Part shown: piece after piece, positions 17,786 to 27,169 of the stretch
How the letters are laid out: every line of letters starts with the position of its first letter
How positions within the stretch are numbered: the first letter of the stretch is position 1
Made by a program: the position numbers and the translations under genes
Assembly (NCBI GenBank): GCA_019459525.1
Contig: JAIBEY010000093.1
Span: forward strand, 1 to 64,000
Reading direction: 5' to 3'
Length of the DNA stretch: 64,000 nt
Source: Prolixibacteraceae bacterium
Lineage (GTDB): Bacteria > Bacteroidota > Bacteroidia > Bacteroidales > Prolixibacteraceae
The notes under the pieces: model-generated
Seen by the model: the letters and a program-made list of their open reading frames with translations, nothing else
Databases searched by the model: none
What the model was told of the DNA's origin: nothing

Positions 17786-19027
17786 ATGGATGAATTATTT
17801 ACACCTGAAGATGATCGAAAAATAAGTTCCGGGCTTTTGAAATTCTTCGCCATATTCTCTACCATAATCGGTATTGGAATATTAGTTTTTTATATCCATG
17901 AAGTTTCAAAATCACATTCGATGCCTCAAAACGGAGAAATTTTGAATTTGACAAATTTTGGAGCATTTGGTGATTTTATAGCAGGAGCCGTTGGAACATT
18001 TTTCTCTTTAGCGGGATTCTTTATGCTTTTCCTAACACTAAAGGATCAAAGAGATAATTTTCACCGTGAAAGGCTGGAAAGTAATTTTTTTGAGATGATT
18101 AAAATCCATCGAGATAATGTAAGTGAAATGCAATTTTCATATTATGAGAACAAAAAATCAAAAGTGATTGTTGAAAAAAGAAAAGTTTTCAGAATTATAT
18201 TTAAACAGTTCAAAGATGCTTGGAATGAACTCGACCATATTTTTGAAAAGAGCGACATTTCTGACATATATGAGAACCTCTATTTAAATAAGATACAATC
18301 GAATAAAGTTATTGCTGAAAGAGAAATAGATTTAAAAGAATTTGCAAAAGTTGACATAATATATTCAATCATTTTTTTTGGATTGAGTGGTGAAGACAAG
18401 CAGACAATCATTAATCTATTTGAAAATAAATACAAGCGAAATTTCATGAATACTGTTCTCAACTTTGCAAGCTTAAAGCCTAGACGAGATTCAAGTAGAT
18501 GGATTCAATGGAGAACAATTAGTGAACTTGTTGAAAAAGAGAAAATATTTGACAACATACTTAAGAAGAGAACTGGCGAAAACAATGGATTAAATACACA
18601 CTTTTTTATTCAGAAAGATGATAAGAGTATACCTTTTGAATCATTTTATCCTGACGATTATTATAAATATTATGGAGGACATCAATTTCGTCTTGGTCAT
18701 TATTTTAGGCACATTTACCAAACAGTAAAATTCATTGATAAAGAAGGTCATCTTTCCTTTGATGAAAAATATAGCTACATCAAAATCCTAAGAGGACAAC
18801 TATCCAATTATGAGCAAATAATTTTCTTTTTAAATAGTTTGTCTGAAGTGGGTCGAACATGGGAACTCTTAAAGGAAAGCCAGCCAGAAAAAGAAACAAC
18901 GAAAAATCAACATCTCATAACAAATTACAAGTTAATAAAAAATATTCCTAATCAATATATAGCCGACAGTATTAACTTATTAAACTACTACCCTAATGTA
19001 GAATACGAAGTAATTCATCCAACCTAA
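17786..19027 (+). CDS. Putative phage abortive infection protein (AbiC-like)
   Basis: A 413-residue membrane protein that fits the putative abortive-infection family (putAbiC type). Two transmembrane segments lie at about 20-40 and 62-85 (AGAVGTFFSLAGFFMLFLTL). A long helical cytoplasmic region follows (KDQRDNFHRERLESNFFEMI). The family signature HQFRLGHYFRHIYQTVKFID is at about 296-315, with a downstream YIKILRGQLSNYEQIIFFLN segment. Such proteins are thought to stop infected cells from supporting phage growth; the mechanism is unknown. Its DNA is visibly richer in A/T than the flanking genes, a sign of transfer. It follows rhuM with its own leader repeat. Confidence 0.8.
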   Translation: MDELFTPEDDRKISSGLLKFFAIFSTIIGIGILVFYIHEVSKSHSMPQNGEILNLTNFGAFGDFIAGAVGTFFSLAGFFMLFLTLKDQRDNFHRERLESNFFEMIKIHRDNVSEMQFSYYENKKSKVIVEKRKVFRIIFKQFKDAWNELDHIFEKSDISDIYENLYLNKIQSNKVIAEREIDLKEFAKVDIIYSIIFFGLSGEDKQTIINLFENKYKRNFMNTVLNFASLKPRRDSSRWIQWRTISELVEKEKIFDNILKKRTGENNGLNTHFFIQKDDKSIPFESFYPDDYYKYYGGHQFRLGHYFRHIYQTVKFIDKEGHLSFDEKYSYIKILRGQLSNYEQIIFFLNSLSEVGRTWELLKESQPEKETTKNQHLITNYKLIKNIPNQYIADSINLLNYYPNVEYEVIHPT

Positions 19028-19052
19028 AAATCTTATTCATACCCCCTTCATG

Positions 19053-19164
19053 CCCCTCGTTTGAGCAAAAGCGGTAACGAGGGGTTGTTGGTTTTGCGTA
19101 TGTGACGCACTTTTGAATGAGTTTAAAACTCTCTAGACCATTTACCCCTCGTTGCAAACGAGGG
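19053..19164. repeat. Paired CCCCTCGTT hairpins (REP-like element)
   Basis: CCCCTCGTT (19053-19061) pairs with AACGAGGGG (19076-19084), and a second copy, CCCCTCGTT (19145-19153), pairs with AACGAGGG (19157-19164). The pair sits in the convergent gap between the AbiC-like gene and the permease and resembles REP sequences that are moved by IS200-type transposases. None of those is in the window. Confidence 0.65.
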
Positions 19165-19211
19165 ACAGTCTCCAAAAACAAATAATCAGTAGCTTTTACA
19201 ACCACTGCATC

Positions 19212-22200
19212 CTACTCATTCCTCAACGCCTGAACCAGATTTTGTTTGAATGCCATGCGAATAGCCACAAAGCTAAAGATTGCACCACTCAGAATAACCA
19301 GAACCGAAATGGCTGGAAACCAAATCCACAGGCTGGCGTAAAGCGAAGAAATCAAGGTAGGCAACCCGCTCAGCACAGCCGGAATCAGGCCGATTAAAAC
19401 GGAGACAATCATCAGGAAAAGTTTTTCGCGCATCACCATCTGCTGAATGATTGGTTTGGAGAAACCAAGCGATAGCAGCAGCGCATATTCAGGAATCTGC
19501 TCAAATGTGATCCGGAAGATCAGGATTCCCAGACCTAGTGTACCAATTAAAAGCCCCAATGCACCCAACATCAGGAAGATATTCAAGTAGGTATTTTCAA
19601 CGGTGTAAAACGAAAGTAAACGGTCGGTTGTACGGCTAATTTCCGGTCCGTAATTGCGCATTCCGGTTTGCAAATTGCTGGCAACAGAAGCGGTGTCGGG
19701 AACATCAACCAAAAACACATTCGAGCCGCTCACCGACGGAAATGCCCGGTTGAAATGATCTTCTGCAATGACCACATTACCCTGAAAAATTGAATTGGCC
19801 AATCCGCCCACCAGTTTCAGCTTCAAATCCTTGCCGTCCTCGGTTTTATAAATCAGCGTATCTCCCACTTTTTTCATCAGTCCCCACTGAATCACCGTTT
19901 GGTCAGCAATCGCCGGAATCACGTCATCGGCTAAAGTTTTATTCAGTGTCGCCCACGGATTTTGCGCATCCAGATCGTCGGTTCGTGTGGCAAAAGTAAA
20001 TGCGTCGCGCTGATCGAAAGCAGCCGGATTGCAGGCAATCAATCGTGGCCGTGCTATTTTGTTCAGATTCAGGCAACTCGCGTCGTCGCCCGGCTGCGAC
20101 TGAAACTGCACCAGTTCCGTATTTGCCGGAATATTCAGGTCTTCCCTACCCTGTTGGCTGTTGGCATCGAACAACACCGGCATGGTGGTTTCCACAAAAT
20201 AATCGTAACCGCCGGTTCCAGAAGACGGCAATTCTGCCTTTGAGGTCAGGTCTTTGCGATTCAGTCCGGTGGAGACCACCATAAATACACCCACAGACAG
20301 AAAACTCACGATCATCACGTTGCGACGCCGTTCCCCGGCAATGCGTTTCAGGAGGAAGGTTTGCAGCGAAAACTGCATATCCTTTTCCTGAACAGCCAAC
20401 CGGTGCATCCAGAAATCGAAAATCAGGATCAGTCCAGGCAGCAAACCAAAACCGCTGATAAAAAACATTTCAGGATTAATTTCGCCACTCCGGAAACCCA
20501 TTGAAAACAAGATGATGATTGAAAGTGCAATCAAACCCAAACCAATCCAAAGTGAACGTTTCCCGCTTTTAACTTTTCCGGAAACCGATTTCCGCTGCAA
20601 GGCAATCGCTTCATTTTCCAGGAAACGGTTCAGAATAAACCAAATGGCAGTAATCGATAGTACAGCAATAAACAGGCTTCCCATGATCAGCGAAACCGGG
20701 CGAATGTGAATGTTGACAATCGAAGTGCGGACAATATCGACCCAAATGGTATTTATGGCTTCCAAAATCAGGCGATTGTACCAGATACTAAACGGAATGC
20801 CGAGCAAAATACCGACCAGAACAAATACCGAGGCTTCGGTCACAAACAATTTGCGGATAGCCGGAAACGAAAAACCGAGTGCGGTCAAGGTTCCAATTTC
20901 CGTTTTGCGGAATCCGAGATATAATTTAAACAACAGAAAAGCTAGCAATACCGCTGCAAACAGCACAAAAAAGCTGAGTCCGATAAACAAACCACCAAAG
21001 TCGGTTCCACCACTGGCCGCCGCGAGTCCGTCGGTTTTTACATCACGAACCTCAAACCCAAGTTGCGATGGCAAAAGTCCGGACAGCAATTGGTTTTCAA
21101 ATTCAGCTTTTTTCAGTCCGACCATGCGAATCGCTGTCGATTGACCAAAGCGGTTTCTCCACAGTTTTTGCGCCGTTTCGAGCGAAACAAATGCTTTCGG
21201 TGTGCCTTTGTGCGCCTTCCAGTAATCTTCGTCCAGAGGCCTTATTTTCTTTAAATCCACAGGCACGCCGGTTTTCCAGTCGCGGCAGTTTCCGGCATCC
21301 GAAAGACCCGGAATCACCGGCGCCAGTCGCGGATCGGCTTTGGCACCTTCTATCTTAAAAATGGAATGAACGATAAATGTGGTGTCTTTCTGAACCAAAC
21401 GGCGCAACGGTCCCACCTCAAAATACGAAACCTTCACTTCGGCGCCCACTTTCGCCGTCAAATCATCGGCCAGCCACTGGCTGAGGTCGATTTGATTTCC
21501 GGAGAGGCTGGAATCGCCGGAGACAAACGAATACGGCGTTTGCTTTCCGTTCAGCGCAAATTCGTTAATGAAATAGCTAAAAATGGCTTGTGAGCCAGAC
21601 ACCTGATTCAGGCAAAATTGCTCTACAGCCGGTTCAACAAAAACACGATCCGAAATCAGTTCGGTGTAATTCAAGTCCTGATTTTCGCGTATGGTCAGGT
21701 TCACATCTTCCAGTTTCCAGCTTTTTTGCAGGTTCTGATTCAGTTCTTCTCCGGAAACACCTTCGGCAACCAGCAGCACATTGGCTTTTTGCTGAAGTCC
21801 CATTTGTTCGTTCAACCATTGCAAATTCAGAAAAACATTGCGTGGCGCAGATTGTATATTTTGCAGATTAAAATTCCCCAGTTCGTCCGGGTTCAGGATT
21901 CGGGCCACCGAAACGCGAAACGAAACAGTCGTTTACTTCTCAGAAACAAAAAGCGTGTTGGCCGGAAATTTGTTCAGATTATTAAGCCGGAGCAAAAATT
22001 CTTAGCCCACTTTTAGTCCGGAAAGCGAAGCCAGGTTTTCATTGATAGCCACTTCATTGTTTTGCAGTTGAAACATTTCCGGATAACTGGCAAAATTCCC
22101 AATCGTCGCATCGACACCCCATACTGCCAATTGATTGATCCGCAGTTCGCCTCCGTCAATCACGCCAAATCCATTAGCACGAAGCAAAGCTGCCGTTTCG

Positions 22201-22445
22201 GTGCCGGTTTTTTCGGCCAGTTCAGTTGCTAATTGTTGGCTAAACAACCGTTCGCCAGCTGTAATAACCTGCGAAGTTTTACCCAGCCGCTGCACGGTAA
22301 TCTGCTGCAAGCTGTATTTCACCGAATCGCCAATAATGAGCGCACCAACCAGAATGGCTGTGCTTAAAGCGATCCCGAGGATAATCGTCAGGTTTAATTT
22401 TCGGTAAAACCAGGCAGATTTCAGTATGAGTTTATAGATGGACAT
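19212..22445 (-). pseudogene. FtsX-type ABC permease with two in-frame TAA codons
   Basis: This is a large two-module FtsX/MacB-like permease. The frame is continuous for 1078 codons from the ATG at 22445, except for TAA at 22004-22002 and at 21935-21933, 23 codons apart. Upstream are an N-terminal membrane segment (about 16-40) and a MacB-type periplasmic start. Between the stops the frame reads EFLLRLNNLNKFPANTLF, and beyond them RVSVARILNPDELGNF, all fitting one protein. The downstream part (898 codons from a GTG at 21908) carries eight or more membrane segments in two FtsX blocks. No other lesion is seen. The likely ATPase partner is at 23154. Options are recent inactivation, a split two-chain protein, or stop readthrough. 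Confidence 0.8.
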
Positions 22446-22461
22446 ATCAATTTATATTTCA

Positions 22462-22527
22462 ACACAAAGACACGAAGCCACAAAAAATACTTAAAATTTA
22501 ACTTCGTGACTTTGTGTCTTCGTGTTT
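22462..22527. repeat. Palindromic array of 8-bp words
   Basis: Left arm words ACACAAAG, ACACGAAG and CCACAAAA (from 22462) and right arm words CTTCGTGA, CTTTGTGT and CTTCGTGT (from 22502) are complementary. The gap between permease and DUF1697 gene could therefore fold into one hairpin. The unit is 8 bp here rather than 7. Confidence 0.65.
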
Positions 22528-23074
22528 ATTGAGAATTTATCATTTCATGCAATTTCATTACAGTTTTCCAGTTGCGGGTGGTGGCTGGCGTTTTCAACTT
22601 CGACTCGAAGAAGGAATTGACCAGCTTCGACGTGCCATATCCGGCGGCACAAAAGATGAACACATCGCGATCAATAATCTCGTACCTATCTGGCAAATAC
22701 TGAAAAGCCTTGATTTTATCCAGCAATTCGGGCGAAGGCATTTCTTTCAAGCAAGTTAGGTGCAAACGATCAATATCCACATTTTCCTCCTTCAGATATG
22801 GATTTTGAACAATCGACGCTGCCCATTCTTCTGTAGTTCTGATCAGCACCGGAATCTCAAATCCAAATGTTTCCGAAAATGCCTTTTGCAAGCGGGTTTC
22901 CAAATCGGGAATAGGCTCCGGTTGCAACAATTCGAACACCAGATTACCGCTTTGAATGTAGGTCTGTACATTTTTCAAACCCAGACTTTCGCACAGCTTT
23001 CTAAGGTCGGCCATCGGAACTTTCCTGCCTGTTCCAACATTGATTCCGCGAAGTATGGAGATGTATTTAGCCAT
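22526..23074 (-). CDS. DUF1697 domain protein
   Basis: A soluble 182-residue protein of the DUF1697 family. The family start YISILRGINVGTGRKVPMAD (about 4-23) and LCESLGLKNVQTYIQSGNLVF (about 28-48) are clear, and the C-terminal KTPATTRNWKTVMKLHEM is also characteristic. Structures of relatives show an alpha/beta fold, but no reaction is established. It lies between the interrupted permease and its ATPase on the same strand, probably by chance insertion rather than shared function. The start follows the family pattern directly. Confidence 0.88.
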   Translation of the reverse strand: MAKYISILRGINVGTGRKVPMADLRKLCESLGLKNVQTYIQSGNLVFELLQPEPIPDLETRLQKAFSETFGFEIPVLIRTTEEWAASIVQNPYLKEENVDIDRLHLTCLKEMPSPELLDKIKAFQYLPDRYEIIDRDVFIFCAAGYGTSKLVNSFFESKLKTPATTRNWKTVMKLHEMINSQ

Positions 23075-23083
23075 ATTTGAATA

Positions 23084-23165
23084 TTAGAAGATTAGAATCT
23101 TGAGTCTTGAATTATTGTCATCAATGAGCCATTCAAGATTCGAGATTCATCATTCAAGATTCTTG
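23084..23165. repeat. 7-bp-word array with inverted arms
   Basis: The right arm is ATTCAAG, ATTCGAG, ATTCATC, ATTCAAG and ATTCTTG, in phase from 23131. The left arm contains the complementary words TCTTGAG and TCTTGAA (23099-23112). The stop codon of the ATPase gene (23154) lies inside the array. Confidence 0.65.
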
Positions 23166-23819
23166 TAGTTTTCCGTTTTCAATCCTGTAAATTCGATCCA
23201 TTTTCTTTGCCACATCCATCGAGTGCGTGACTACAATCAGGGAAACTCCTTCTTCCTGATTCAGTTCGACAAGCAAATTAGTCAGATTGAACGCTGATTT
23301 CTGATCGAGCGCTCCGGTTGGTTCATCGGCCAAAATCAGTCCCGGACGATTGATCAGCGCACGAGCCACCGCAGTTCGCTGACATTCGCCGCCCGACAAT
23401 TCAGAAGGTTTCTGGTGCGAAACTTCGGAAAGACCCATCCTGAAAATCAATTTCTGGGCTCGTTCCAACGTTTCCTTACCCTGAAGTTTTTTGTCAGTCA
23501 ACGTTGGCAGAAGTATATTTTCGAGCAAAGTGAGTTGCGGCAACAAGTGGTGCATCTGGAATACAAATCCGATTTTTTCATTCCGGAACGCGGCCAGTTG
23601 CTGATCAGAAAATACCGACAAATCCTGATTTTCGAAGTACATTTTACCGGAATCAGGTCGATCCAAAGTTCCGATCAGGTTCAGCAAAGTGGTTTTACCA
23701 GAGCCCGACGGCCCAACAATTGCAATCCGTTCTCCGGCATTGATTTCCAAATCGAGCTGATCGAGAATCGTACGATCTTTGGAGTAGGATTTGGTTACTT
23801 TTTCGAGTTTCAGCAGCAT
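23154..23819 (-). CDS. ABC transporter ATPase, LolD/MacB type
   Basis: A 221-residue nucleotide-binding subunit. Walker A is GPSGSGKTT (about 36-44), the Q-loop is in FVFQMHHLLPQLT, the signature is LSGGECQRTAVARAL (about 139-153), and Walker B is LILADEPTGALD, with the switch His in VVTHSMD. The size and sequence fit the LolD/MacB/FtsE group that powers FtsX-type permeases extruding lipoproteins, peptides or drugs from the inner membrane. The natural partner is the permease at 19212-22445, separated only by the DUF1697 gene. If that permease is dead, this ATPase may be orphaned or serve another permease. Confidence 0.9.
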   Translation of the reverse strand: MLLKLEKVTKSYSKDRTILDQLDLEINAGERIAIVGPSGSGKTTLLNLIGTLDRPDSGKMYFENQDLSVFSDQQLAAFRNEKIGFVFQMHHLLPQLTLLENILLPTLTDKKLQGKETLERAQKLIFRMGLSEVSHQKPSELSGGECQRTAVARALINRPGLILADEPTGALDQKSAFNLTNLLVELNQEEGVSLIVVTHSMDVAKKMDRIYRIENGKLQES

Positions 23820-23873
23820 AAAATAGTTTTCTTTCAGAAGTTTTACATTAAAAAAGTCACCAGGACCGAAAGG

Positions 23874-24599
23874 CTACGAATACTTTTCAATCAGTTTTTT
23901 CAATTGTCCAGGGATGTTTTTGGTAATTTCCCCTCCGTGGTAACAAATCACCTTATCAATTTCCAACCTTGCCAATTTCTTGACAGAATCTAAAGCCTGT
24001 GCTAAATCTAACGAAAAATGCGGATTTGCAATTTCCAATTCGCCATTTTCAACCACAAGGGCATCGTTCGCCAGTAAAATTTTGTCTTCGGGCAAATAAA
24101 TCGAAATGTGCCCCGGCGTGTGTCCAGGTGTGTTGACAATCCTGATCTGATCGGAAAAATGAAAATCAAACCCAAAAGTAAAATCAACAGGCACACGCTT
24201 TATCGTTCTTAAACTGTACTCAAAAGCTGTGGCCCATTCTTTAAACTGTTCAGGCATAGTACTTCGGAGACTTTCTGCCTGCAGAAGCCTTAACGATTTT
24301 TTCTCACCCGAAAGATAAGGCGCTTCAATTTCAGATGAGTATATTTTTATAGAAGGTATCTCTTCCTTTATTTCGTGCAATGCCCCCATATGATCAATAT
24401 CTTCATGCGAGATGATTATTCCGGTAAGTTCGGCTAACTGAATTCCATATTTCCCCAATTCCCCTGACAATTGTTTGATTGAACCCTCATACCCGCAATC
24501 GATCAAAAAAGTGTCATTTTTTTCTCTTAAAACACATGGATTCAATAGATATTCCTGCCCAAGGAATGTCGAAGAAATTTCTATTCTTATTACTTCCAT
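23874..24599 (-). CDS. MBL-fold metallohydrolase
   Basis: A 241-residue metallo-beta-lactamase-fold hydrolase without a signal peptide. The metal motif is HEDIDH (His65, Asp67, Asp69, His70), which departs from the usual HxHxDH at the second position (Asp for His). Other ligands are in NTPGHTPGHISIYLPEDKIL (His about 147) and the Asp of LANDALV; the last His is in CYHGGEIT. A clear core (FLIDCGYEG, TGIIISHEDIDHMGAL) supports the family. The substrate cannot be told; glyoxalase II-like or quorum-lactonase-like hydrolysis are possibilities. The gene stands between the ATPase and a glycosyltransferase on one strand. Confidence 0.85.
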   Translation of the reverse strand: MEVIRIEISSTFLGQEYLLNPCVLREKNDTFLIDCGYEGSIKQLSGELGKYGIQLAELTGIIISHEDIDHMGALHEIKEEIPSIKIYSSEIEAPYLSGEKKSLRLLQAESLRSTMPEQFKEWATAFEYSLRTIKRVPVDFTFGFDFHFSDQIRIVNTPGHTPGHISIYLPEDKILLANDALVVENGELEIANPHFSLDLAQALDSVKKLARLEIDKVICYHGGEITKNIPGQLKKLIEKYS

Positions 24600-24622
24600 T
24601 TTTCTATCAAGTATCTGTTATA

Positions 24623-25912
24623 TTATGATTTTGACGCATTCGCATAAACATTAACCATTTTCTTTGCCTGGGCATGAATATCGAAATGGGTCTTTACGCC
24701 GTCAATTCCTGCTGCGCTTAGTTCCTGAAGACGGGCATCATTGAAAATGAGTTCACCAATGGCTTTCGCCAATAATTCCGGTTTATTTTCGCCATAAACG
24801 ACACCGCCGCCGCTGATTTCAATCACTTCGGGGAAAGCGCCCAAAGCAGGCTGAACCATTGGAATTCCGGAAGCCATCGCTTCGAGCATGTACAAACCGA
24901 AAGCCTCACCATTCAGCACCGGAACAGAAATCAGGCGTACTGAATCGAAAAATTTCTGGCGTTCATCGCCTTCAAATTCATCCACCCAAAATACGTCGGC
25001 TTCGAGTTTTGCTTTAGCCAGTTTTCGCTTTTGCTCTTTAACAAATTGCAGGTCGTCACCGGTTTTTCCGCCGGTAATTTTAAGCTGAACTGACGAATAT
25101 TCAGGACTTTTCCGCAGTAAAATAAAGGCATCGACCAATACAGCCAACCCGTTTTCTTCGCACATTCGCGAAAGGTAGCCAATCATTGGTCCCTTTTCCG
25201 CAATTGGTTTTGGCGAATAATCAGCCGTATCGACACCCAAATGAACGGTTTGCATTTTGCTTTCAGGAATGGTCATGCGCTGGTGAATTTCCGAAGCAAA
25301 ATAATTGCTGACGGGAATAAACACATCCACATCCTGGCCACGTTCGCTCATCAAATCCCAAACTTCTTTTCTGAAATGATCTTCCATCGCATCCACCCAA
25401 ACATCTTCGTCCTGAAGCGAGCAAATCACCGTGATGTTCATCCGCTGTTTAATCCGGTGCGCCAGTCCAAGTAACAAGGCATTTGATAGGTGAACCACAT
25501 CAGGTTTAGCCTCATCAGCCAGCCAATCAACCAGTCGTTCCAGTTCTTCTTTTTGACCGCCATCTTCTCCCAACAACATCGAAATGGTCATTCCCTCTAA
25601 GCCTTTTGCTCGGGTTGAACCGGCTTTCCGGGCTGCCATTTCCAGCACACTTTTCGAGTCAAGGGCGTGTTCCAGAAATGAAGGCATGTGTCTGAAAATT
25701 GGGAATTGCTGCTTGAGATAAAGATTTACCGCCCCGTAAAAAACGGGTACTTCATCCAAATCGTGGGCATCGTCGAAAATAGGGAGATACAAAGGAACCT
25801 TGATGGTATCGTGCCCCAAATCCTTCAAAGCCCTGACAAATTTGCTGTCACGCATACAATTTCCGCAGTAAAAACTACCGCCCGAACCCGGAATAATTTG
25901 TGCGATTTTCAT
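24623..25912 (-). CDS. GT4-type glycosyltransferase
   Basis: A GT-B glycosyltransferase of 429 residues. The N-terminal Rossmann domain begins MKIAQIIPGSGGSFYCGNC. The C-terminal nucleotide-sugar domain carries MIGYLSRMCEENGLAVLVDA (about 245-264), ITGGKTGDDLQ, and the phosphate/ribose-binding segment GEAFGLYMLEAMASGIPMVQ, with the GT4 E-x7-E pattern (E351-like in GEAFGLYMLE). It probably transfers a sugar to a cell-envelope or exopolysaccharide acceptor, in the cytoplasm or at the inner membrane face. It has an unusual acidic insertion near residues 105-140. The neighbours give no pathway. Confidence 0.87.
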   Translation of the reverse strand: MKIAQIIPGSGGSFYCGNCMRDSKFVRALKDLGHDTIKVPLYLPIFDDAHDLDEVPVFYGAVNLYLKQQFPIFRHMPSFLEHALDSKSVLEMAARKAGSTRAKGLEGMTISMLLGEDGGQKEELERLVDWLADEAKPDVVHLSNALLLGLAHRIKQRMNITVICSLQDEDVWVDAMEDHFRKEVWDLMSERGQDVDVFIPVSNYFASEIHQRMTIPESKMQTVHLGVDTADYSPKPIAEKGPMIGYLSRMCEENGLAVLVDAFILLRKSPEYSSVQLKITGGKTGDDLQFVKEQKRKLAKAKLEADVFWVDEFEGDERQKFFDSVRLISVPVLNGEAFGLYMLEAMASGIPMVQPALGAFPEVIEISGGGVVYGENKPELLAKAIGELIFNDARLQELSAAGIDGVKTHFDIHAQAKKMVNVYANASKS

Positions 25913-25946
25913 ATCGTAAGAATGATTGAATTACATCTGTAAAAAA

Positions 25947-26009
25947 GCTGCTGGCAGTTGGCTTTCGGCAACTTGCAAAAATCAGTAGTCAGAAGCTAGC
26001 CGCTAGTTG
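25947..26009. repeat. 7-bp-word array between glycosyltransferase and propeller genes
   Basis: Nine consecutive heptamers from 25947 (GCTGCTG, GCAGTTG, GCTTTCG, GCAACTT, GCAAAAA, TCAGTAG, TCAGAAG, CTAGCCG, CTAGTTG) keep a 7-bp phase. The stop codon of the next gene lies inside it. Confidence 0.55.
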
Positions 26010-27115
26010 CCAAACACGTAAATCCGTCCGTCGCCAGCCCCTACCACAATCTTTCCTGAAACGACTGCCGGATTTCCAATGATCGGACTGCCCAGTTCGT
26101 ATTTCCAGAGTTCAGCGCCGGTTTTCAGGTCATGAATGTACAGCATTCCGTCCATAGTTCCGGTAACCACTTTCCCCGAAGCAATAACCGACGACGATTC
26201 TACGCGGTTGCTGGTTTTTACCTTCCAAATTACTTTGCCGGTGCTTTTATCGAAACAGTAAATAAACTTATCCTGATTACCAATGACAATGAAATTACCG
26301 CTTAAAGCCGGAGATGCAATAAAGGGCAGGTTTTTCTCTTTGTCATCGTACATCCATGCGATTTTACCAGCCTCCAAATCGATACTAAAGAATTTGCCTT
26401 CGTAATCGCCCACATAAGCAAACTTGCCATCAATCACCGGCGACGAAGCCACATAGGTTTCCAGCTTGATCTTTTTAAACACTTTCCCGGTTTCGATGTT
26501 CACCAGATGTACAAAACCGTCGCAACCGCCAAACACGGCGTTTTTACCATAAATTCCAGGCGCTCCGTTAATGTAATTATCCGATTCGTATTGCCAGATG
26601 CTGTCGCCTTTTGCAAAACCCACCGCATGCAGGTTATAATCGTAACTGCCAACTACCAGCCGGTACTGACTACCAACTTTCAGCCAGTTAGCCGATCCCA
26701 TGATTTGGTTATCGGTCTTGTATTTCCATATTTGCTTACCTGTTTTTTCGTCGAGCCTGAAAAACATTCCATCAAGTGAACCAAACACCACCGAACCATC
26801 CAGCAGTAAAGCCGGCGCCTCAATGGCATTTCCGGAGTCGAATTTCCATTTCAGTTTTCCGTCGAGCCCAACGGCATACATTGTTCCGTCGGTCGATCCG
26901 CAGAAAATCGTTTGCCCTGAAATGACTGGTGAAGCTTTGATGTCGTCACCCGTTTGAAACGAGGACAACAGCTTGGGTTTCTCCGGAAGACTGGCAGAAA
27001 TCGCACCCGAAAGCTGCTGGTTTCCGCGGAAGATGGGCCAGGAAGATTGGGCGGAAAGAAATCCTGAATAAAAAACAAACAGAATTGCCGGCAAGATGAC
27101 TTTTTTCAGAACCAT
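26003..27115 (-). CDS. PQQ-like beta-propeller protein, secreted (copy 1)
   Basis: An exported beta-propeller of 370 residues. I start it at 27115 because the protein then opens with a signal peptide (MVLKKVILPAILFVFYSGFL), whereas the upstream ATG would add eleven unlikely residues. The mature part starts WPIFRGNQQLSGA, then seven blades of about 40 residues with recurring units such as GTMYAVGLDGKLKWKF, GMFFRLDEKTGKQIWKY and GKFFSIDLEAGKIAWMY. This is the tryptophan-docking pattern of PQQ/BamB-like propellers. No PQQ-dehydrogenase active site is evident, so it may be a scaffold or ligand binder. Last gene of the 43.6-26 kb block, 54 nt from ThuA. Confidence 0.85.
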   Translation of the reverse strand: MVLKKVILPAILFVFYSGFLSAQSSWPIFRGNQQLSGAISASLPEKPKLLSSFQTGDDIKASPVISGQTIFCGSTDGTMYAVGLDGKLKWKFDSGNAIEAPALLLDGSVVFGSLDGMFFRLDEKTGKQIWKYKTDNQIMGSANWLKVGSQYRLVVGSYDYNLHAVGFAKGDSIWQYESDNYINGAPGIYGKNAVFGGCDGFVHLVNIETGKVFKKIKLETYVASSPVIDGKFAYVGDYEGKFFSIDLEAGKIAWMYDDKEKNLPFIASPALSGNFIVIGNQDKFIYCFDKSTGKVIWKVKTSNRVESSSVIASGKVVTGTMDGMLYIHDLKTGAELWKYELGSPIIGNPAVVSGKIVVGAGDGRIYVFGN

Positions 27116-27169
27116 TGGATGAAAATTCAAATTATAAAATGGGAACACGTTATGTACCAGAAATTCAAC

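Noticed and set aside
21935-22002. Selenocysteine or pyrrolysine at the two in-frame stops of the permease gene
   Set aside because: Both codons are TAA, not TGA or TAG, and no SECIS-like or Pyl context is seen.
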